Source of the DNA: Ruminococcus sp.
Lineage (GTDB): Bacteria > Bacillota > Clostridia > Oscillospirales > Acutalibacteraceae
Reading direction: 5' to 3'
Length of the DNA: 6,781 bases
NCBI GenBank assembly: GCA_003521625.1
Contig: DPHV01000043.1
Coordinates: 1-6,781 of the forward strand
Below the pieces are notes generated by a model that was given only the letters and a program-made list of their open reading frames with translations, searched no databases and had not been told where the DNA came from. Within the stretch, counting starts at the first letter, position 1. Each line of letters begins with the position of its first letter. The position numbers and the translations under genes are program-made. Of this stretch, positions 1 to 6,200 are shown piece by piece.

Positions 1-86
1 TCTGCAAGGTTAGCACCCTTACCGCCGAGGAGCTCACGCATGTTAGCATTACCTTCTGTAAAAAGGTACACCCATTTTTTTGCCAT
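1..86 (-). CDS. ppdK: Pyruvate,phosphate dikinase, N-terminal fragment (runs off the left edge)
   Basis: Pyruvate,phosphate dikinase is a cytoplasmic enzyme that interconverts pyruvate + ATP + Pi with phosphoenolpyruvate + AMP + PPi. In anaerobic Clostridia it commonly works in PPi-linked glycolysis. Only the first 28 residues are present. They begin MAKKWVYLFTEGNANMRELL and continue GGKGANLA, which closely matches the start of the Clostridium symbiosum enzyme as I remember it (MAKWVY..EGNASMRNLLGGKGCNLAEM). The GGKGANLA stretch is the start of the ATP-grasp nucleotide-binding domain. The start at 86 is supported by a strong AGGAGG site at 96-101. The gene is transcribed divergently from the glmU-type gene. 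The remaining ~850 residues lie outside the window, so integrity cannot be judged. The related PEP synthase family is possible but fits this N-terminus less well. Confidence 0.9.
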   Translation of the reverse strand, partial: MAKKWVYLFTEGNANMRELLGGKGANLA

Positions 87-95
87 TTTGGTAAT

Positions 96-101
96 CCTCC
101 T
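96..101 (-). promoter_or_regulatory. Ribosome binding site of ppdK
   Basis: Read on the minus strand this is a perfect AGGAGG, nine bases before the ATG at 86. It fixes the ppdK start and suggests strong translation, as expected for an abundant central-carbon enzyme. Confidence 0.85.
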
Positions 102-127
102 ATAAATAAATAGTATATACGGCTATA

Positions 128-146
128 GCAAAGCATTACGCTCTGC
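128..146 (-). other. Small hairpin in the ppdK leader
   Basis: On the minus strand GCAGAGC and GCTTTGC can pair as 7 bp (one G-U) around a GTAAT loop, inside the predicted ppdK 5' leader. It has no T-run and does not cover the ribosome binding site, so it is not a terminator. It may be a transcript-stabilising stem or chance. Confidence 0.3.
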
Positions 147-169
147 CTGCAAGTATAAGCCTACAAGTT

Positions 170-178
170 ATTATAACA
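170..178 (-). promoter_or_regulatory. Extended -10 promoter for ppdK
   Basis: The minus strand reads TGT-TATAAT: a consensus -10 hexamer (175 to 170) preceded by the TGn extended -10 motif. No good -35 lies 16-18 bases upstream (TAGCTA is the best), so the extended element would have to compensate. The predicted start is near 163, giving a leader of about 77 nt before the ppdK ATG. Seen directly: the motif. Inferred: use by the vegetative sigma factor. Confidence 0.6.
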
Positions 179-301
179 AAGAATAGCAAAAATAGCTACA
201 TTTTTTTGAAATTTTTTCTTATAAAAAACGGTTTAAATTTTTATTAATATTGTATAAATCGTTTAAAATGTGCAGGAATATTGTTTTTTTGTAAAATTGA
301 C

Positions 302-329
302 TTGAAATTTGTAATTTTTATGAGATAAT
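302..329 (+). promoter_or_regulatory. Candidate promoter P1 for the glmU-type gene
   Basis: TTGAAA (302-307) and GATAAT (324-329) are separated by 16 bp, each one mismatch from consensus. TGA immediately before GATAAT supplies the extended -10 TGn. An overlapping TTGACT (297-302) offers an alternative -35. Transcription would begin around 336, giving a leader of about 80 nt. Confidence 0.55.
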
Positions 330-349
330 ATTAATATCTGTTGGTATGT

Positions 350-380
350 TTGACGGATATGCCTTTATACAATATATAAT
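350..380 (+). promoter_or_regulatory. Candidate promoter P2 for the glmU-type gene
   Basis: TTGACG (350-355) lies 19 bp before a perfect TATAAT (375-380), or 17 bp before TATATA (373-378). A transcript from here would begin near 387. That is downstream of the in-frame ATG at 346, so P2 use would require the ATG at 415. A short CGGC/GCCG hairpin (383-395) sits between this promoter and the ribosome binding site. Confidence 0.45.
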
Positions 381-403
381 TTCGGCTGTATGCCGTATAA
401 TAA

Positions 404-409
404 TGAGGT
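404..409 (+). promoter_or_regulatory. Ribosome binding site that decides the glmU-type start
   Basis: TGAGGT ends five bases before the ATG at 415. The in-frame ATG at 346 has no purine-rich site before it, and the in-frame ATG at 403 overlaps this site. This makes 415 the start. Confidence 0.75.
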
Positions 410-414
410 ACAAA

Positions 415-1164
415 ATGGGTAATTGTGCAATTATTCTTGCCGGCGGCGAGGGCAAGAGAATGAAGTCCGACAAGCCAAAGACTCTCTCTGAGGTTCTCGG
501 CAAGCCTATGCTTATGTGGGTTATTTCCGCACTTAAAAATTCCGGAATTGACGACATCTGCGTTGTAAAGGGCTTTAAGAAAGAATGCATTGAGGAGTTT
601 CTTTCTACTCTTGACTTTGAAATTGAAAGCGTTTTTCAGGCTGAACGCCTAGGAACGGGTCACGCCGTTATGATGGCAAAGGATTTTCTTAAAAGCCACA
701 GCGGAAACGTTGTTATTTTAAACGGCGACGCTCCGTTTATGTCGAGCGACACAATCAAAAAATCGCTTGCACAGCACACAGACAGCGGTTGTGCCGCTAC
801 GGTAATTTCCGCAAAGGTTGACGACCCCACAGGATACGGACGTATTGTTCGTGACGAAAACGGTCAACTTAAGGCAATTGTTGAGCAGAAGGACGCTGAC
901 GAGGAAACACTCAGAATCAACGAGGTTAACTCGGGCGGATTCTGGTTTGACTGCGAGCTTCTTTTGTCGGTGCTTGACAGAATAAAGTCCGACAACAACG
1001 CAAAGGAATATTATCTTCCCGACGCAATAAAGCTTCTTCTGTCCGACGGCAGAAAGGTCGGCGCTTACACCGCAGAATGTAGTGACACCGTACTCGGTGC
1101 AAACGACCCTGCCCAACTTGAGGAGCTTAACGAAATTGCAAAAGCAAGGGGTTATTCCTGCTAA
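415..1164 (+). CDS. glmU: GlmU-type UDP-GlcNAc pyrophosphorylase, uridylyltransferase domain only
   Basis: This 249-residue protein is a nucleotidyltransferase expected to make UDP-GlcNAc from UTP and GlcNAc-1-phosphate in the cytoplasm, for peptidoglycan and wall polymers. The whole chain matches the N-terminal half of GlmU. It has the signature loop LAGGEGKRM (8-16) with PK at 21-22, Q75 and LGTGHA (79-84) for uracil binding, and GDAP (104-107) with D105 as metal ligand. Then come GYGRI (140-144), VEQKDA (156-161), NSGG (172-175), EYYLPD (198-203) and N230, matching the second metal ligand N227 of E. coli. Bifunctional GlmU is about 456 residues. Here the protein stops after the first domain, and the left-handed beta-helix acetyltransferase is absent, with no remnant before prs. 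The GlmU position beside prs is conserved in Firmicutes. The acetyl step must come from another protein, or the substrate specificity differs. A sugar-1-phosphate transferase of other specificity is possible but less likely given the match. Confidence 0.85.
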   Translation: MGNCAIILAGGEGKRMKSDKPKTLSEVLGKPMLMWVISALKNSGIDDICVVKGFKKECIEEFLSTLDFEIESVFQAERLGTGHAVMMAKDFLKSHSGNVVILNGDAPFMSSDTIKKSLAQHTDSGCAATVISAKVDDPTGYGRIVRDENGQLKAIVEQKDADEETLRINEVNSGGFWFDCELLLSVLDRIKSDNNAKEYYLPDAIKLLLSDGRKVGAYTAECSDTVLGANDPAQLEELNEIAKARGYSC

Positions 1165-1179
1165 ACAAGTTAATCATTC

Positions 1180-1192
1180 ATTTATCATAAAT
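1180..1192. other. Small AT palindrome between the glmU-type gene and prs
   Basis: ATTTAT-c-ATAAAT is a perfect 13-base palindrome in the 61-base gap. Being all A/T around one C it has little structural strength, and no T-run follows, so it does not break an operon. It could be an operator or chance. Confidence 0.2.
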
Positions 1193-1211
1193 AATTCGCA
1201 AAATATACAAA

Positions 1212-1217
1212 AAGGAG
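1212..1217 (+). promoter_or_regulatory. Ribosome binding site that decides the prs start
   Basis: AAGGAG ends eight bases before the ATG at 1226. The frame is open back to 1082 inside the preceding gene, but only the ATG at 1226 has a site and begins the family's conserved N-terminus. Confidence 0.85.
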
Positions 1218-1225
1218 TTATTACA

Positions 1226-2185
1226 ATGAATTTTCACGGTAAGGACATCAAAATTTTCACCGGCAGTTCAAATGTTGACGTAGCTCAGGGTATTGCAGGC
1301 TGTCTTGGTCTGCCGCTCGGCAAAAGCGACTGCACACAGTTCTCCGACGGCGAAATTGCTGTTTCGCTTCACGAGTCTGTTCGTGGCAGTGACTGCTTTA
1401 TTGTTCAGTCAACATGCACACCCGTTAACGACAATCTTATGGAAATGCTCATTATGATTGACGCTATGAAGCGTGCTTCTGCTGCAAGAATTACAGCTGT
1501 TATGCCCTACTTCGGCTATGCAAGACAGGACAGAAAAGCTAAGGCAAGAGATCCGATTTCGGCAAAGCTTTGTGCTGACATTATCACAAGCGCAGGTGCT
1601 GACCGTGTGCTCACAATGGATTTGCACGCTAATCAGATTCAGGGCTTTTTCAACATTCCCGTTGACCACCTTCAGGGTGCAACTCTCCTTGCAAACCATA
1701 TGAGAGAGAAAATCGGCGGCAATCCGGATGATTACATTGTAGTTTCTCCCGATCTCGGTTCGGTTACACGTTCAAGAAACTTCGCCGCTAAAATCGGCAC
1801 AGGTCTTGCAATCATCGACAAACGCAGACCCAAGCCGAACGTTTGTGAAGTTATGAACATCATCGGTGACGCAAGAGGCAAGAAGGTTATCCTCGTTGAC
1901 GATATGATTGACACAGCAGGCACACTCTGCAACGCCGCTAATGCAATTGTCGAAAAGGGCGGTGCAACCGAAGTTTACGCTTGCGCTACTCACGCAGTTC
2001 TTTCCGGTCCTGCAATTGAGAGAATCAAGAACAGTGCTCTTAAAGAGGTTGTTCTTCTCGACACTATTCCCGTTCCGCAGGAAAAGATGATTGACAAGTT
2101 CACAATTCTTCCCGTAGCTCCCACATTTGCAGAGGCTATTGCAAGAATTTACAACGACAAACCGTTTACTGCCGCATTCGGTTGA
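1226..2185 (+). CDS. prs: Ribose-phosphate pyrophosphokinase (PRPP synthetase), class I
   Basis: This cytoplasmic enzyme transfers pyrophosphate from ATP to ribose-5-phosphate, making PRPP for purine, pyrimidine, NAD, histidine and tryptophan synthesis. At 319 residues it is the normal length for class I. The N-terminal half begins KIFTGSSNVDVAQGIAGCLG (9-28) and has the FSDGEI segment (39-44). The ATP-binding loop is YARQDRKAKARDP (98-110), and the metal/ATP region is DLHANQIQGFF (132-142). The flexible catalytic loop has KRRPKPN (199-205), and the PRPP-binding signature is VILVDDMIDTAGT (221-233). No key residue appears lost. It starts 61 bases after the glmU-type gene with no terminator between, so the two are probably cotranscribed, as glmU-prs is in Bacillus. 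A terminator-like hairpin follows the gene. Class I enzymes are typically activated by phosphate and inhibited by ADP; this is family knowledge. Confidence 0.97.
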   Translation: MNFHGKDIKIFTGSSNVDVAQGIAGCLGLPLGKSDCTQFSDGEIAVSLHESVRGSDCFIVQSTCTPVNDNLMEMLIMIDAMKRASAARITAVMPYFGYARQDRKAKARDPISAKLCADIITSAGADRVLTMDLHANQIQGFFNIPVDHLQGATLLANHMREKIGGNPDDYIVVSPDLGSVTRSRNFAAKIGTGLAIIDKRRPKPNVCEVMNIIGDARGKKVILVDDMIDTAGTLCNAANAIVEKGGATEVYACATHAVLSGPAIERIKNSALKEVVLLDTIPVPQEKMIDKFTILPVAPTFAEAIARIYNDKPFTAAFG

Positions 2186-2253
2186 TAATTTTAAACATTC
2201 GGCAGATTTCGACTGAAATTTCCGTTATTTCGGAATACAATAATTTTATAAAA

Positions 2254-2289
2254 TAAAACAAGCGGGTTGAAAAATACCCGCTTATTTTA
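2254..2289 (+). terminator. Terminator-like hairpin after prs
   Basis: AAGCGGGT (2260-2267) pairs perfectly with ACCCGCTT (2276-2283) around an eight-base loop rich in A. The stem extends past one C/A mismatch through TAAAA (2254-2258) and TTTTA (2285-2289). The T-run is only four bases and is interrupted by A, so termination may be partial. The A-run on the left arm would serve as a T-run on the opposite strand. It probably ends the glmU-prs transcript or attenuates readthrough into pth, whose ATG lies 24 bases further on. Confidence 0.65.
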
Positions 2290-2313
2290 GTTCGAGGACA
2301 CAGGAGTAAAAAT

Positions 2314-2907
2314 ATGTTCGGAAAAAATAAATTTTCAGGCTCAATTGAATACCTCGTTGTCGGGCTGGGAAATCCCGACAGGAAATATGAAAACACACGC
2401 CACAACACAGGCTGGCTTGCGCTTGATTACATAGCCGAAAAGTACAACTGCAAGGTAAACAAAATCAAGTACAAAAGCTTTGTCGGCGACTGCACAATCG
2501 GCGGTGCAAGGGTTATGCTGATGAAACCGACAACGTATATGAACAACAGCGGTCAGGCAGTTGTTGAGGCGATGAATTTTTATAAGATTCCGCCCGAAAA
2601 GGTGATTGTCATTTTTGACGACATATCGCTTGACGTCGGCAAAATGCGCATTCGCTCAAAGGGCAGTGACGGCGGTCAGAAGGGTATGCGAAGTATAATT
2701 TATTTAAGCGGCAGTGAGAACTTCCCCAGAATAAAAATCGGCATCGGTGCAAAACCGAATCCGCACTGGGATTTAGCAGACTGGGTGCTGTCAAAATTCA
2801 CCGACGATGAATTCAAAACGCTCGGCACAATGTTTGACAATGCCGCAAAGGCTGTTGAGCTGATTATTGAGGGTAAAACAGACAAGGCTATGAATTTATA
2901 CAATTAA
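2314..2907 (+). CDS. pth: Peptidyl-tRNA hydrolase
   Basis: Pth releases peptides from peptidyl-tRNA dropped by ribosomes, recycling the tRNA; it is cytoplasmic and usually essential. The 197-residue length is typical. Family motifs are clear. VGLGNPDRKYENTRHNTGW (16-34) contains N20 and the catalytic H30. KPTTYMNNSG (71-80) has N77 at the position of E. coli N68. FDDISLDVG (101-109) has D102 at the position of catalytic D93. The next motif is GSDGGQKGMRSI (117-128), where the family normally reads GGHNG: Q122 and K123 replace His and Asn (E. coli H113, N114). The fold continues with FPRIKIGIG (137-145) and DWVLSKF (156-162). AGGAG at 2302-2306 lies seven bases before the ATG. A ten-residue N-terminal extension precedes the family core. 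The gene stands between a terminator-like hairpin and a palindrome-filled spacer, so its own promoter is unclear. Confidence 0.95.
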   Translation: MFGKNKFSGSIEYLVVGLGNPDRKYENTRHNTGWLALDYIAEKYNCKVNKIKYKSFVGDCTIGGARVMLMKPTTYMNNSGQAVVEAMNFYKIPPEKVIVIFDDISLDVGKMRIRSKGSDGGQKGMRSIIYLSGSENFPRIKIGIGAKPNPHWDLADWVLSKFTDDEFKTLGTMFDNAAKAVELIIEGKTDKAMNLYN

Positions 2908-2946
2908 GATTTTTTAAGCTCATTTTAGAAAGATAAACCATAATTT

Positions 2947-3150
2947 AGCGTTGGAATAATTGCAACGTTGACGTAGGGACATGGCGAACGCAGTTCGCCA
3001 TAGGGAACCCCTTTAGTGGGTTCCCTACAGCAAAACAGTCCACCGGACTGTTTTGCCTACCCTCCTGCATTTTGCAATGCAATCTTTTTGTGGGCTCTGC
3101 CCACACCCGCAAGCCTTTAAAAAGGCTTGACCGAAATTTTAAAATTTTTT
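2947..3150. repeat. Array of consecutive hairpins filling the pth-mfd spacer
   Basis: Seven palindromic units follow one another. AGCGTTG/CAACGTT (2947-2953, 2963-2969, one G-U). ATGGCGAAC/GTTCGCCAT (2981-2989, 2993-3001). TAGGGAACCC/GGGTTCCCTA (3001-3010, 3018-3027). GCAAAACAGTCC/GGACTGTTTTGC (3030-3041, 3045-3056). TGCATT/AATGCA (3066-3071, 3076-3081). TGTGGGC/GCCCACA (3089-3095, 3099-3105). CAAGCCTTT/AAAGGCTTG (3110-3118, 3121-3129). An A/T palindrome (3134-3147) and six Ts (3145-3150) close the run. Most stems are perfect with 2-7 base loops. Parts resemble palindromic intergenic sequence I recall from Ruminococcus-type genomes, so a dispersed repeat is likely, but copy number cannot be seen here. 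No credible gene lies in the 334-base spacer. Confidence 0.75.
3066..3089 (+). terminator. Possible intrinsic terminator downstream of pth
   Basis: TGCATT pairs with AATGCA around TTGC, and five Ts (3085-3089) follow three bases later. The 6-bp stem has only two G/C pairs, so on its own it is weak. It directly follows the much stronger 12-bp hairpin at 3030-3056, so the pair could jointly stop transcription from pth. It is part of the palindrome array. Confidence 0.35.
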
Positions 3151-3204
3151 GCGAGTCAACTTACCGCTAATTTATTGTTTATCAAACTTAAAGGTATAAC
3201 CATA

Positions 3205-3219
3205 AATTGATTATCAATT
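3205..3219. promoter_or_regulatory. Operator-like palindrome upstream of mfd
   Basis: AATTGAT-t-ATCAATT is a perfect 15-base palindrome ending 22 bases before the mfd ATG, between a TATAAC (3195-3200) and the ribosome binding site. Its position suits a repressor site or leader stem. It does not match the SOS box forms I know. Chance is possible in such AT-rich sequence. Confidence 0.3.
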
Positions 3220-3241
3220 AACAAATAACAAGGATAGAAAA

Positions 3242-6200
3242 ATGACCGATAAAATGAATTTTCTTGTCAATGTTCTGAAAAACTCGCCTGCTTTCAAATC
3301 GCTGTTAAGCAGTACTAAAACAGGCAAATCACTTTGTGTTTCAGGACTTTCGACAATCAACAAAGCAAATGTAATCTATTCGCTGTGCCGCCTTAAGGGC
3401 GTCACGGCTTTTTGTGTTGCCTCCGACGAAAAGGAAGCGCAGACGCTCTGCAACGACCTTTGCAGTATGGGACTTAAAGCCTGCGTTTATCCCGTTCGTG
3501 ACTATAATTTTCTCGACTTTCAGAGCAAGTCGCACGAATACGAGCACGCAAGGCTGAAAGTACTTCTTAAACTTATTGAAAATGACTGCGACGTTGTAAT
3601 CTCATGCATTGACGCCGCAAGTCAGCTCACAGTACCTAAAAAGGTCTTGGAGGAGTCTACAATCATATTTGAGGAGGGCAAGGAAATTCCGCTTGAAAAG
3701 GCTGTCCGCTCGCTTACTCTGCTCGGCTACGAACGCTTTGACGCTGTTGACGGCAACGGTCAGTTTTCACTGCGTGGCGGTATTCTTGACTTCTTTATGC
3801 CCGACTCCGACTACCCTGTCAGAGCCGAATTCTGGGGCGACGAAATTACGGATTTAAGTTACTTCGACCTTGAAACACAGCGCCGTTTTAAAAAGGCAGG
3901 CAAAATCAAGCTCACTCCCTCAACGGAAATCATAATTGAGGATAAAGACGCACTTGCCGACAAAATCGTACACAAGGCAAAGCTCCTCCGCTCCAAGAAC
4001 AGTGCAAAGGCAAAGGAAAAACTGCTTACAGAAGCGGAATTAATCAGAAACGGTGCACAAATTGCGAACGCCGACAAGTTTATCGGTCAGATTTACGACA
4101 AACCCGAATGTCTTTTTGACTATTTCAGCCGTGATACGCTGTTCTTCACCTCCGAGTTCGGCAACATCAGCGACAGAGGAAAAGCAATGGATTTCCAGAA
4201 CAGCGAGGCTCTCAAGCAGGGCTTTGAGGACGGCGTTCTGTGCAGAGGTTTTGACCGTTTTACGCTCACCTTTAACGAATGTATCGACATTTTCAACGCA
4301 CACGGAACAATTGTACTCGAAAACTTCGTTCACGGAAGTACACCCATAAATCTTGCCGAAATTATCAGCTTTTCTTCAAAACAGCTCAACCGATGGAACG
4401 GCTCCTACAAACAGCTTGCAGAGGATCTGAACGGTCTTTTCACTCCGCAAAGTCGGGGTGTTATCCTTGCCGGCACTGACAAAGCGGCGAAAAACCTGTG
4501 CGACAGCTTGCGAAATGACGGCTTTCCTGCTCAGCTCTGCGACAGTCTTGATGATGCAAAAACAGGCGCAATCTACGTTTTATCCGGTGCATTGAGTGCA
4601 GGATTTGAATTTCCGGGCGAAAAATTCTTCCTGATAACCTACGGGCAGACTGCATATGTTCCCGAAAAGAAAAAGAGTAAAAAGCCCAAAAACGGTCAGG
4701 AAATCTACAGCCTTTCGGAGCTAACAGTCGGCGACTACGTTGTTCACAGCGTACACGGTATCGGTGTTTTCGGCGGAATACGCAAAATCGACACTCACGG
4801 AATTACAAAGGATTACATAAAAATCGACTACGCAAAGGGCGACGTGCTTTATGTCCCCGTAACACAGCTTGATATGGTGGCTAAATACATCGGTCCACGT
4901 GAAAATTCAAGCGTAAAATTAAGCCGTCTTGGCTCGCAGGACTGGCAGAAAGCAAAGGCTAGGGTTAAAACTTCTGTCAAGGACATTGCAAAGGAACTTA
5001 TTGCGCTCTACTCCGCACGAATGAAAGCAAAAGGATATGCTTTTTCGGGCGACAACGAGTGGCAGAGGGATTTTGAGGCAAGCTTTGAATATGAGGAAAC
5101 TCCCGACCAGCTCCGTTGCTGTGAGGAAATCAAGCATGATATGGAGCGTACCGCACCTATGGACAGACTTCTCTGCGGTGACGTAGGCTTCGGCAAAACC
5201 GAGGTTGCTCTGCGTGCGGCTTTCAAGTGCGTTGCAGACTCAAAGCAATGTGCTCTGCTCTGCCCCACCACAATTCTTGCGTGGCAGCATTATCAGACCG
5301 TCACAAAGCGTTTTGAGGGGTATCCGATAAGGGTTGAACTGCTCTCACGCTTCCGCACTGCAAAACAGCAGAAGGAAATTCTTAAAAAGCTCAAACGTGG
5401 TGAAATTGATATGATTGTCGGTACTCACCGACTTGTGCAGAAGGACGTTGAATTCCGTGACCTCGGACTTGCAATCATTGACGAGGAACAGCGTTTCGGC
5501 GTTGCGCAAAAGGAGCGTTTCAAGGAGCTTTGCAAAAATGTAGACGTGCTCACACTTTCGGCTACGCCTATTCCGAGAACGCTTAATATGGCTATGAGCG
5601 GACTGCGTGATATGAGCGTAATTGAGGAGGCTCCGCAGAACCGTCAGCCCGTACAGACCTATGTTCTTGAACACGACGAAGCTGTAATCAACGAAGCGAT
5701 AAGGCGTGAACTGCGCAGAGGAGGACAGGTTTTCTATCTGCACAACAATGTTGAAACAATCGAGTCAAAGGCGAGCAAAATTCTTGAAGCCGTACCCGAG
5801 GCGAAAATTGCAATAGGTCACGGCAAAATGAAAGAAAACGAATTAAGCGAAGTATGGCGCAAGATGCTTGAACAGGAGGTTGACGTACTCGTCTGCACAA
5901 CTATAATAGAAACAGGTGTGGATTTGCCGAATGCAAACACTCTTATAATTGAAAATGCCGACTGTATGGGACTTTCACAGCTGCATCAGCTCCGAGGACG
6001 AGTAGGAAGAAGCTCAAGACGGGCATACGCATACTTTACATTCAGGAGAAGTAAGGTGCTTACTGAAATTCAGCAGAAGCGCCTTGCGGCAATCAGGGAA
6101 TTTACTGAATTCGGAAGCGGATTCAAAATTGCAATGCGTGACCTTGAGCTGCGTGGTGCAGGCAACATAATGGGCGCACAACAGCACGGCCATATGGAGT

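Larger units (their letters stand above)
87..414. other. Divergent AT-rich intergenic control region
   Basis: This 328-base gap separates the divergent ppdK and glmU-type genes. It is strongly AT-rich with long A and T runs (about 200-300). It holds an extended -10 promoter leftward and two candidate promoters rightward. It also has two exact GTTTAAA copies at 231-237 and 261-267, 30 bp apart (about three helical turns), a spacing compatible with a same-face binding site but possibly chance. I saw no convincing small gene, riboswitch or RNA gene. Confidence 0.6.

Noticed and set aside
346..414. A 23-residue N-terminal extension of the glmU-type protein from the ATG at 346.
   Set aside because: No ribosome binding site precedes 346, the extension has no match to GlmU, and promoter P2 lies inside it. 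TGAGGT supports the ATG at 415.
718..1116. Long open antisense frame opposite the glmU-type gene (and a similar one at 5345-5743 opposite mfd).
   Set aside because: The plus strand encodes clear conserved proteins here. The antisense translations show no recognisable domain and no ribosome binding site, and reflect codon bias.
1082..1225. A longer prs start reading back into the glmU-type gene.
   Set aside because: The 48 extra codons overlap the previous gene in another frame; AAGGAG and the family N-terminus fix the start at 1226.
2213..2241. Possible pth promoter CTGAAA-17-TACAAT.
   Set aside because: The -35 matches only 4 of 6, it overlaps a small TTCCG/CGGAA hairpin, and its transcript would run straight into the terminator-like stem at 2254-2289.
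2945..3070. A 41-codon minus-strand open frame (ATG at 3070, stop at 2945-2947) running through the palindrome array.
   Set aside because: It has no ribosome binding site, its codons are made entirely of palindrome arms, and it resembles no family. Most likely a by-product of the repeat.
3089..3105. TGTGGGC/GCCCACA hairpin as a terminator.
   Set aside because: The T-run on the plus strand precedes rather than follows the stem, and on the minus strand the stem is followed by As, so neither orientation fits.
3175..3203. Possible mfd promoter with TTGTTT and TATAAC.
   Set aside because: The spacing is only 14 bp and no better -35 lies 16-18 bp from TATAAC. The promoter of mfd remains unplaced.
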